A stretch of DNA of 64,000 nucleotides from Fallopia convolvulus (lineage: Eukaryota; Streptophyta; Magnoliopsida; Caryophyllales; Polygonaceae), in the NCBI GenBank assembly GCA_964016875.1, contig OZ024726.1, forward strand, positions 53,306,325 through 53,370,324. The letters are read 5' to 3'. The position numbers and the translations under genes are program-made. Positions 11,358-20,934 of the stretch are shown here, piece after piece. The notes under the pieces are model-generated. The model was given only the letters and a program-made list of their open reading frames with translations, did no database searches and was not told the DNA's origin. Numbering within the stretch: the stretch's first letter is position 1; each line of letters begins with the position of its first letter.

Positions 11358-11387
11358 CCGCGTGCTTCGCACGCGGTGTCCACCTAG
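11358..11387 (+). repeat. Helitron 3' hairpin and CTAG terminus
   Basis: Arms CCGCGTGC and GCACGCGG (11358-11365 and 11369-11376) with loop TTC, a 7-nt spacer TGTCCAC, then CTAG at 11384-11387 followed by host T. This is the canonical Helitron termination structure. Confidence 0.9.
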
Positions 11388-11493
11388 TACGATAGAAAAA
11401 AAACGCCATAAAGGAAGAGAGCTTTTCTTTTTGAGAGGATAAAGGAAGAGAGCTTTAACTCAACGCAAACGCAAAACCCACACTAACCGTTTG
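11388..11493 (+). repeat. Right half of the promoter-region duplication
   Basis: Matches 16807-16886 (GAGAGCTTTAACTCAACGC and following). It contains a local direct duplication of ATAAAGGAAGAGAGCTT that is absent from the other copy. It continues the flank interrupted by the Helitron at 7206-11387. Confidence 0.8.
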
Positions 11494-11662
11494 ATTTACA
11501 AATCTCATCCCAACCTATTAATGGTATATGGTTTTGTCCTACTCCAAAAGAAATCTCGGTGAATGTCATCTAAATTTTTATGATTCGTTTCAAGCAACAT
11601 AAAGCTTTGCATTACATAACTTGATTTGCGTGCTAAGTTTGCTCGTATTAAGACAGCTCTAA

Positions 11663-11877
11663 TCTATTACTAATAACTAAAGCCGGAGCAATTTCTCGCA
11701 CCACATTGCGCCACATCACCCTTTTATTAAAATAATAATTTTAAATAGTTAATTATGTAAAAAAATTTATATCCATGTAAACATAAAAATAAAATAATAT
11801 TAATAGATTTGATCAATTTAGATAAAAAAGATATTATATTTGTAAGATATAAATTAAGACAAAATATGTACACATGA

Positions 11878-11939
<62 letters not shown>

Positions 11940-14900
11940 AAAATAGCCATACAAATGATAATATCTTTGAAATATGGATTATGTGTTATTTTAAATAATT
12001 AATATTTTTAAATAAAGATAAAATATATATGTCACCATATTACATCACATCACCTTATAGTAAAATATCCATTTAAGATAGTGATATTAAAAGTATATCA
12101 AAAATACTTTTTTATTTATTTGTGATAACTTGAACAATATAGATAGAAAAATATTAAAAATTGACGACTACAATATTATCTTATTATATGTAAAGTAAAT
12201 ATAGATAAGAAAATATTTTTATCTTATCATTTATGCCAATAATAATGAAATATTTGTTTTTTACTTTTTTACTTATCTTCTTTCCAAAGATAACACAATC
12301 AAATATATTAATTTTTATGTAACTTTTTATTCTTATAAGATAATACCATAAGAGAATTATTTCAATTCATTTTTTCGTAATTTTTATATTTTTTATTTGC
12401 CTTCTTTCTTAACATAAGAATATAAAATTCATCAATTTAATTTATCAAATTTTTTCAAATAAATCTATTTAATTGCAAAAATAATAATATAATAATTTTT
12501 TATTTTTCTTATTAAATTCTTTTTATCTATTTAAATCTATCCTTAGCACCAAATCATCATAAGTTATTTAAATTAAAAAATAACGATATCTTTTGAAGAC
12601 TTCCTTATACAAATGTTTAAAAAATAAATATAAATATTAAAAATATTAAAAAATAAGGATAAATATCTTTTATCTTTTATCATGATATTTTTTACCAATT
12701 TCTTTATAGATAGATGTTGATTTTCTTTTACAATAAAAAATTAATAATAATTTTTTTATAGATATATGTTGATTTTTTACACTAAAAAGAGAAACAATAT
12801 ATTATTTTTGAAGTCACCACATTGAATTTGGGCCCACCTTATATTTAAAAATAATAATTGTTTATTTATATTTTCTGTTAAATTCATTTCTATCTATTTA
12901 TATTAAAAAATATTTAATTCGAAATTTAAATAAAAATAACGAAAATTATTTTATCATTATCCTTTTATTTATTTATGGAAAATACTTATATTAAATCAAA
13001 TTTTGATAAAAAATTAAAAAAATTCATGATCTTTTCCTTAATTTGGTTAAAAAACTTACATTATCTTTTCCTTAATTTTCTTTTTGTCTTATTCATGTAA
13101 ATATAGAAGATTTTTTATCTTTAGAAAAATTCGATCTTTATTCATATTTTCTTATTAATTATATTTTTAAATTCAATATTAATTTTCTATAAATAAGAAT
13201 GATAACATTTTAAATTTTCAACCGTAAATATGTTGAGTTTTATATATTAGTTTTCTATCTATAAATATGAAAGTTAAATGCAATATTGTCAATAAATTTT
13301 AATGTCTTAGTCACCATATTGTTAGTTACGAAATTGTTTATATTAATATTTTAACCATAATTATTACAACCGTTTTATATAATATGAACCATAATAAATA
13401 AAAATTATTGATCACTTAATCTTAAATCGGTTAATCACTATCCAATTATCCATAAATATGACACATAAAAAATACTAACTTAATCTATTAGAGTAAAATA
13501 GATAATTTTTATCAATAAATGTGATAAATATATAAAAAAAAATTGTATAATTTTTCTATTTGTAAGTATATTTTTAATTATAAAATTTTAATATTAAGTT
13601 CTTATCCATAAGTATGGCAAATATAAAATAGTAATTTAGTATCCCAAATACCTTTTTTGAATTTAATACACCATTTAAATTAATTTTAATATCTCTAAAT
13701 GAAATAGGTAACTTTTATATCCATGAGTATGAAATATAGACAATATTTTAAATTGCGAATTTTCAATATTAAATTTTCTTATTCTTTTATATTAACTATC
13801 AATTAAAAAGTATAATAAGTTTTTTAATTAATATGAGACATATTTTTAATCATGTATTTTTATATTAATTTTGATATTTTTGATATTAATTTTATTATTT
13901 ATAAGTATGATAACAACTTTAATTAATATTGACCATGTTTTCATAATAATTTTGGATTTTTCAATTTTAATTTTCTACAAATAAGAATGATAACTTTTAA
14001 ATTTTCCATCTATAAATATTTTGTATTTTATATATTAATTTTTTATCCATAAATATGATAGTTAAATGCAATATTATCATCAAATTTTAATCTCTCAATT
14101 ACCATATTTTTAGTTACTAAATTTTTTATAATAATATTTCTATTCAAAAATATGACAAGTTTTTTAATTAATATGTACCATGTTTTTAATTGTAGATTTT
14201 ATATTAAATTTTAGATTTTCTTATATTAATTTTTTGTTCAGAAGTATGATAACTTTTTAAATTTTCTATCCATAAACATGTTGATTTTTTATACTAATTT
14301 TCTATTAATAAGTATGACAATTTTTAATTAATTCGGTATTGATATGTTGTGTCTTACAATATATTAAATTTCTATTCATAAGTATGTTAATTTTTTATAT
14401 TACAAATATGTACATAAATAAATAAAAATTATTGATCCTTTACTGTTAAACTGATTAATCAGGTGAGTTCAATTGAGTTTAGGTTCAGTCATTTCGGATT
14501 CGTGTTGAGTACGGGTTCATGTCGTTAAAATTTATGGATTGATTGAGTCAATTCATTGCGCTTTTTGTGCGTGTTCGAGTAAACCCTGCGAGTAAGAGCA
14601 TCAACTTTTTTAAAATTATTACATAAATATTACAAACAACATTTTAAAAAATAAGATATTATTGGTATACATTTTGCATATCCCTTAATAAATAAGTAAA
14701 AAATTATTAGTCCCTTAATGTTAAACCAATTAATCGAGTAGATTCAGTCGAGTTCGGGTTCGAGTTTAGTTTTGCTTCGATCATGCCATTAAATTTACAG
14801 ATAAATTGAGTCGATTAATCGAGTCTATTTTTAATGATTATCAAAATAGCATTATATCAAAATAATATCTTGATAATAAAACAATATTTTTTTACTATTT

Positions 14901-14989
14901 AAATTGTAATACTTATATCATATGTAAATTAATATATTAGTACTTTTTATTTGAAAAAGCCACCGTGCAAGGCCCGGGTCATCAACTAG
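11663..14989 (+). mobile_element. AT-rich non-autonomous Helitron
   Basis: The candidate 5' end TCTATTACTAATAACTAAAGCC follows host A (11662). It resembles the TCTATAA...TTAAAGC ends of the two minus-strand elements at 18244-19608 and 29171-29740. The candidate 3' end is CTAG (14986-14989) followed by T, preceded by an imperfect GC hairpin (CACCGTGCAAGGCCCGGGT). The interior is about 3.3 kb of very AT-rich non-coding DNA with recurring phrases such as TTTCTATCCATAAATATGA. No open frame of note is seen. The ends are degenerate, so the boundaries are probable rather than proven. Confidence 0.6.
11880..11933. repeat. Compound (CA)n(TA)n microsatellite
   Basis: About 14 CA units (11880-11908) run directly into about 12 TA units (11909-11933), inside the AT-rich Helitron. 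Confidence 0.97.
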
Positions 14990-15290
14990 TACATACAATG
15001 GGTGTATTTAGCGACCACATGATCGCTAATTTCCAACTTATGTATGTAATGACTATGTGGTAGCTAAACCAGATTTTGCTACCATGTGGTCACTAAATAG
15101 CTACCATGTGGTCGCTAGCTAAATATAACTCTGATTTTAATTTTAAAAAACTACTCAATACATAAAATGAGATGTATTTAGCGACCATATGGTCAATTTC
15201 AACTCATGTATTTAGCGACCACATGGTAGCTAATTTCCTACTTATGTATTTAGTGACCACGTGGTACCTACTAAAGCGGACTTCACCTTG
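14990..15290. repeat. Array of TTTAGCGACCACATGG palindromic motifs
   Basis: The motif TTTAGCGACCACATGGT and its complement occur about seven times in both orientations (around 15006, 15053, 15080, 15100, 15177, 15210, 15248). Dispersed both-strand copies of a short motif are typical of subterminal repeats of CACTA (En/Spm) elements, where they bind transposase. No CACTA termini or transposase were found nearby, so this looks like a terminal relic. Confidence 0.6.
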
Positions 15291-15760
15291 CATTCTTTTA
15301 AATGATTCTAGCTTGCATAGGTAGGTAAGTTCTACTTCTTACGATTTTAAATGGAAAATTATTATTTCTCATATCAATACAAAATTAAATAATCTTGAAC
15401 CAAACAAAATTTCACACTTTCCATGATCTTTCAATTCTTAGGAAATAACTAAGTTTCCTGAAATTTAACTTCCCTCATTGAAACAAACGAGACCTAGTGA
15501 ATAGAAGAAACTACCCCTAGAGAGGTTAAAAACTAGAAGATGTTGATCTTTTTTGCCAATCTTTTTTAAGTAATCGATAATTATGTGCATATATAATTAT
15601 AAGATTGTAGTAGTAGTAGGAGGTTTATTCACATGGAAATGAGTCTTATTAGGAAAATTAGAAACAAATGAGGACCCTTGGATTTAAGAAATGGATGGTT
15701 AAGATTAAAAGATAAGGGCAAAATGGTAAATTTGAAAAAAAATTAAAAAATATTTTTTTT
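15290..15760. other. Featureless AT-rich spacer
   Basis: No gene, repeat boundary or regulatory motif recognised, apart from a short GTAGTAGTAGG run near 15607. Confidence 0.4.
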
Positions 15761-15764
15761 TTTT

Positions 15765-16310
15765 ATTTTCGCTTGTTTTCTCTAAAAATACGAAATTTGA
15801 TTTTTTTATGTTACGTTCAAATATTTTATGCATATGTTCACACTATTATAAGACATGTTCACATATTATCACCTCTTCAGTTTAGAGATTTTATAATATG
15901 TTCACATATATTACAAGTGTGTTCACATGTTAGTATTGTTTGTTCGTGTTTTATGGTCATATGTTCATGTTCAATTAAATCATCATACAAGCGTTAAGCG
16001 ACTTAAAAAAATTGACAAAAGTAGTAGTAATAATAATAATCAATTTTTTTTTAAAAAAACACGACGTTTGACATTTTACATTTTGTTCACATATTTTATA
16101 CACATGTTCACATTATTACAAGGGCTGTTCACATATAACCACATTTTAACTTCGGAAAATTTAGTATTTGTTCACATATAATATAGATACATTCACATAT
16201 TAGTATTGCATGTTCACATTTTATGACTTTATGTTCATACTCGATTTATATCATTTTACATACGTAAAAAGACTTAAAAAAAACTAAAGTAAAAAAAAAT
16301 CGGATGGCCT
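15765..16310. repeat. Duplicated module rich in TGTTCACAT motifs
   Basis: Two tandem modules (about 15765-16020 and 16060-16310) each begin near a T/A run with an ACGA phrase. They carry five to eight copies of TGTTCACAT or ATGTTCACA and end with a CAATTAAATCATCATAC or TCGATTTATATCATTTTACA phrase plus GACTTAAAAAAA. Many motif copies in one orientation suggest transposon subterminal sequence or a minisatellite-like MITE. Neither terminal inverted repeats nor a target duplication could be fixed. Confidence 0.6.
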
Positions 16311-16708
16311 ATATTAATATCTAGTGTTTTAATCGGATGATCTAGATTCATTTATAGTTTTTATGATAAGTCTCATTTTCATTTAATTCAATGTCGTAGT
16401 AGTAGGTATGAAACTCTTAAAAGATAATATTGTGATCCATCCAAGTTGTTTGATGTCATTTATCAAAACTTATATAATTATTTGTACTTGACTAACTTGA
16501 GTCTAGAAGAGTTGACCATCTTTTTTATTAAAATCTAGTCACCAAATCATGTTCAATATCATACATCATATAGTATTCAAATATACTCATTATTATATAA
16601 ATACATTTAGCATCACGGTTATAAATTATAAAAAAATATTATACCCTTACCCAGTTACCTCACATACCACAATTTTTTTAAAGATCACCAAAGTCCATGA
16701 CCCATGCC

Positions 16709-16886
16709 ATGATTCGCAACACAACGGGAAGAAGTGGAGCAAGTCAAAATAAATTAAAAGATAATTGAAAATTAAAAAAGATAGAGAAAAAAAAGATAGA
16801 GAAGAAAAAAGATGGACAAAAAAAACGCGATCAAGGAAGAGAGCTTTAACTCAACGCAAACGCAAAACCCACACTAACCGTTTGGT
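16709..16886 (+). repeat. Uninterrupted copy of the duplicated promoter segment
   Basis: Matches 7120-7205 joined directly to 11388-11493, and so acts as the empty-site reference for the Helitron between them. It lies 170 bp upstream of the small gene's ATG (17055). It is therefore probably that gene's native promoter region, of which the other copy is a fragment. Confidence 0.8.
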
Positions 16887-17054
16887 AGGACAACTAACAA
16901 CTCCTCCGCGGCTCTGCGTAATACTACTATTTATTAGCTAATAGTCCCGTTCGCTTCCAATTCCAACTCAATCCCTAGGTTTTCTCCGCCTTCTTCACCC
17001 GCTCTCGATCTCCCGAACAAGAATTTCACGACTCCGGCCTCAGAAATCGCGAAG

Positions 17055-17255
17055 ATGTGTTGTTGTCCTTCCAAGATTTGCATGCTCTGCCTTTGCGTCA
17101 TCCTCTTGGCGATCGCAATCGGACTCGTCTTCGGCTTCGGCGTTTTCAAGGATGGATTTCACAAATTGCACAACCATATGGACGTCGGCGCCGTCGATGC
17201 CGCCGCCGCTCCTAGCCAGTACTACAGCCGCCGCTTCGGTCCGCCTCCGTTTTAG
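17055..17255 (+). CDS. Small Cys-rich single-pass membrane protein
   Basis: A 66-residue protein with an N-terminal cysteine cluster (MCCCPSKICMLCLC), one strongly hydrophobic segment (about residues 9-30, VILLAIAIGLVFGFGVF), a short KDGFHKLHNH stretch and a Pro/Ala-rich C-terminus ending FGPPPF. The Cys cluster next to the membrane segment suggests palmitoylation. I recall similar small MCCC...FGVFKxGFHK proteins in plants without known function, so family conservation is likely but role unknown. Coding GC is clearly higher than the surroundings. A TATA-like CTATTTATTA at about 16926 and a CT-rich leader precede it. The reading frame is single-exon and intact. Confidence 0.75.
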   Translation: MCCCPSKICMLCLCVILLAIAIGLVFGFGVFKDGFHKLHNHMDVGAVDAAAAPSQYYSRRFGPPPF

Positions 17256-18243
17256 ATTCTCGCCGTTGCTGTTCTGTCCGGCTACTCAGATCTGCGTTCG
17301 ATTTTCGTCTCCGGTTTCCGTTTTATGCGATCTTTTAATTTTTAATTTTTTGGCTAGACGTACATAGATTCGGAGAAATTTAATTTGTTCGTCATTAGAA
17401 AATTGTCTGCTGATCGATCTGAAATTGCTATCTGTGAATAGCGAATTCTTTGTTCAATTACTACTTGCAAGCAGAATGGATGTCCTTTATCCGTTTATTT
17501 GTTCACTTTCTATCTTTTACGAATTTTTGTTTTTCTGCTTGTGATTTTTTATTTGATATCATAAAGGTCGAATCTTTGGATTTATACCGTGCGAGGAAAT
17601 TACCGTTGAGCAACTGAGATCGGAGCTCTTGAAAAGAGCCTAAATTGCTAATCAAAGGCTGAAAATCATGTTCTTAGTGCGATTGTGAATCCATGTTTGT
17701 AAACTGTGAAGTCTAAAACGAGTCCGATTGCGGTCGTAGCCAGGATTGACGAGAACACAGAGCATACAAATCTTGGTTAAACCAATAAAGCTGACTTTGG
17801 GCCTCCTCTTCTCACCAATGCCAGATCTTGGTTGAATTTTTGGTCTATGCCTAGACTACTTGATTTACTCTTTTCCTAAATCTATTGAGGATATTCTAGA
17901 TTTTTTTATTATCTCGAACATCCGAGAAACCTAACTACCAATTTGACAATCTGTGAAAATTTGTTTCGGTTTGCAATTTCAAAGGAAATTTTATTTTACA
18001 AATTTGAACTTTATATCAAAAATAGTATGAACTTTAGAAATTACAGTATCAAACAATAAAGAAGTTATAGGATGTTAGTTGAAAATAGGAATCTAAAATC
18101 ACGTAAAACTTGAACTTTAGAAATTACGTTAAAAAATAGAAACCCTTCAAAAAATAGTTGAATTACGTTAAAAAAAACCCTTAAAAAAAATTTGGACTAT
18201 ATATCAAAAAATAGTTGAATTCTCACGGGAAAATTTTACTAAA
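17256..18243. other. 3' region of small gene and spacer
   Basis: The first 300 bp look like a 3' UTR; the rest is unremarkable AT-rich DNA. Around 18000-18230 there are repeated phrases AACTTTAGAAATTACG and TATATCAAAAATAG with no clear element boundary. Confidence 0.4.
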
Positions 18244-19608
18244 CTAGTTGTACCCGTACATGGTACGACAACCCCCACTGAGATTTTTAAAAAAAATAAT
18301 TTTTTTTTAAAGATACAAAAAAATTATTTGTTTAGGTTTAAAAACACTGATTACATGCCTATAGCCCCAATTAAGTGTTTCAAATTTATCTAGTGTTGAT
18401 CCGTCAATAATGACAAATTTATCTATTGATATTAAGGACAAAAACTACATTCAAAAAATTAGGTTATTTGACAAAAACTAGTTTATTTGATTAAAAAAAA
18501 AGATTAAACTTTTTTTATATAAAAAATATATTAGAATGGTCAGAAAAATACAAAATTTTATGAAAAAATACAAAATTTTCTACATAATTTTTTATATACA
18601 GAAAAATACATTTTTTCTATCTTTTATTAAAAAATACAAAAAAAAAATTCTGGCTTCGCCAGGAATTTTTTTTGTAGCTAAAAAATTTAGCCCCCACTCA
18701 CATGAATTTCTAGCTACGCCACTGTGTACGACTACTATTCGATATTTTATAGACATTATAAATAAGGTATTAATGAATAAAAATATAATATAAACTTAAT
18801 ATAATCAATTTTATTGCTCAAATAATTTTTTAATCAATATAAATGGTTAAATTTAATGCTCAGAATTAAGATATATATTATTAAGATAAAATAATTGCTT
18901 TTATCTTTTTTCATGATGATATTTCATATATATGTAATTAAAAAAAGAAGATAGAATATGAATAAATAATGTTATATATTCAAATATGGAAGAGATAAGA
19001 ATTTGAAAAACAATAGTTAACTTAATAAATAAGATTTAATAAAATATTAAAGATAAAGATTATTTAATTGTATAAAATATTTAATTAATTTGATTTAAGA
19101 TGGGACTAAACTCATTTTGTGTTTCGATAAAGTAAAGATTAGATAAGATTAAATATTATATTATTCATATTTAATTACTTTCAATGTACGTAAATTTAGA
19201 GATTATCAAATATTTCAATATATCTATTAAATATTTTATTATCTATTTTTATTAATTTTAAACATTATAAATATTTATCATTAATTTTTTATTATAAAAG
19301 AAAATCAATATATATGTATAAATAAATTCGTCAAAAGATATATGCTAAAAGATTTATATTTATTTTAAAATATTTTAAACATTTTATCTTTAATTTCAAA
19401 AACTTGTATAAGGAAGCTTTCAAAAGATATTGTTATACTAAATAGATATTTGTTTGATGTTAGAGATAAATTTAAAAAGTTAAAAAAGAATTTAATAGAA
19501 AGAAGTTATATGACAAAAATAAAAAAAAAATTAATTTTTTAAATTTGAGGCGGGGCCAAAATCATTCCGGTGGCTCGAAAAGGTATAGCTTTAATATATA
19601 ATTATAGA
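18244..19608 (-). mobile_element. AT-rich Helitron, copy A (minus orientation)
   Basis: Read on the minus strand, it starts TCTATAATTATATATTAAAGC after A and ends with a GTACCATGTAC palindrome, GGGTACAA, then CTAG followed by T. Its 5' end, its 3' end and long internal stretches (for example 19150-19290) match the shorter element at 29171-29740. The two are copies of one non-autonomous Helitron family. It holds no coding capacity and is interrupted by a 455-bp MITE-like insertion at 18270-18724. Confidence 0.75.
18270..18724 (-). mobile_element. MITE-like insertion nested in Helitron copy A
   Basis: Copy B of the host Helitron reads straight through this point (CATGTACGACTACGATTCG near 29200). 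In copy A the 8-bp target appears on both sides: GGTACGAC (18262-18269) and TGTACGAC (18725-18732). The insert reads CAGTGGCGTAGCTAGAAATT from its minus-strand end and ends AGTGGGGGTT. An 8-bp target duplication and a CAGTGGCG start fit a non-autonomous hAT element. Terminal inverted repeats are weak. Confidence 0.65.
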
Positions 19609-20523
19609 TATTATGCAATAATCTGATATTAATATAAAATTTAAAATACTTGTATATAATATAACAATATAATTGTGTAATTTATAAAAAACTTAAGATC
19701 GTGCCACATATGTTATTTGAACATATTTAAAAATTATTTTCATTATTTGTTGAGATTTTGTCCCATATTTTGATTAAAAATTTTAAATGTTAATTTCACT
19801 TGAATCAAATATTCTTAATACTTTTTTTTGTTAAGATTTTAATATGCATAAAACAATCAATTTTTATAAAATATTTATTAAGGTTATATATTTGAGTTCT
19901 TATCTTTTGCTTTGTAATGAATATAATAATATTTTTAAACATGGAGAACATTAATATACAGATTGGTATAGAAATAAAATATAACATGGAGAAAAAATAA
20001 AAATAATATAATGCTATAACTTAAAGATAATTATGGTAGGATATCTAGGAAGGATAATATAACTTATTAAAATATTTTTTAACGTTAATTTATTAAAATT
20101 TAGGTAGATATATCAATGTATACTAAAATATATAATATATTCTATAGATAATTTATTATACTACAAAATATCAACATATAGTTAAAAATAGTATATGCTT
20201 TGAGTGCAAGATTTGTTAAAAGATAAAACAAAATTTATTATGTATAAAATTAATAAAAAAATATTAACATATAGATCAAGTTTTGTTAAAAGATATCCAT
20301 AAAATTAATATAAAAAATATCAACATATAGATAGATCAAGTTATTATAATATAAAAAATTAGATGTATATAAAGAATAATACAAGTTATTAATAAAAAGC
20401 TTGACATTATTTTATTCAAGTAATGCCACGTGGCGCAATTTTTTCAAAAAACATGATTTTTGCCTTATAATGTATTAGGTAGATAATACGAACTTTATAA
20501 ATTACTTTTTAGAAAAGCATTAT
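19609..20523. other. AT-rich spacer with Helitron-like relics
   Basis: Very AT-rich, with phrases such as AAAATATCAACATATAGATC repeated near 20270 and 20315. A region near 20390-20440 (AAAGCTTGACATTATTTTATTC, then CCACGTGGCGCAATTTT), read on the minus strand, resembles the start of the Helitron at 11663. It may be another decayed copy, but no clean ends are seen. Confidence 0.4.
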
Positions 20524-20684
20524 AGCAAGTAGTATTCAGCCTAACTCGTGTAAAGCCCTTCAGGCTCAATATGGACAACAATCTCATTACAAGAGAACCA
20601 TAGTCTCAAAAAAATGTATAAATACAATGTAATAGTAAATCACAAATGAACGAGGATTATCCAATTCAATGCTCTAACCTACTA
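20524..20684 (+). repeat. Copia 5' LTR
   Basis: About 160 bp, ending CTAACCTACTA immediately before the TGGTATCA primer-binding site. It contains a TATAAATACAATG core. The exact 5' edge is uncertain. Confidence 0.75.
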
Positions 20685-20934
20685 TGGTATCAAAACTCAC
20701 GATCCGGTACAGGGTTCGTTTCTTCTTGTTATTTGGGTTGTGTTTGGCTATAAAAAGATTGACATGTCACCACCCGTTTTCTGGGCTAGCTACAAAGAGA
20801 CTGAAATGCTAGACTCGTTTGTCCAAGTGTCAACTGGATTAGGCTAGTTGCACTTGAGGGGGCGTGTTAGAATACTATCTTACATGGAAAAGTTAAAACT
20901 AAACATGTCTACTATATAAGCCCTTAGGTTACTC

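Larger units (their letters stand above)
7206..11387 (+). mobile_element. Non-autonomous Helitron with captured gene fragments
   Basis: A 4182-bp element with Helitron ends: it starts TC (TCAATATCAATAC) and ends CTAG. An 8-bp perfect hairpin with a TTC loop (11358-11376) lies 7 nt before CTAG. It sits between host A (7205) and T (11388), as Helitrons do. The flanks 7120-7205 and 11388-11493 together match the uninterrupted sequence 16709-16886, which serves as an empty site. It encodes no Rep or helicase. Inside are fragments of at least three host genes (receptor-kinase P-loop, CRCK-like kinase, CSLD), one keeping an intron, so capture was from genomic DNA. Ends and empty site are seen; mobilisation in trans by an autonomous relative is inferred. 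Confidence 0.88.
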
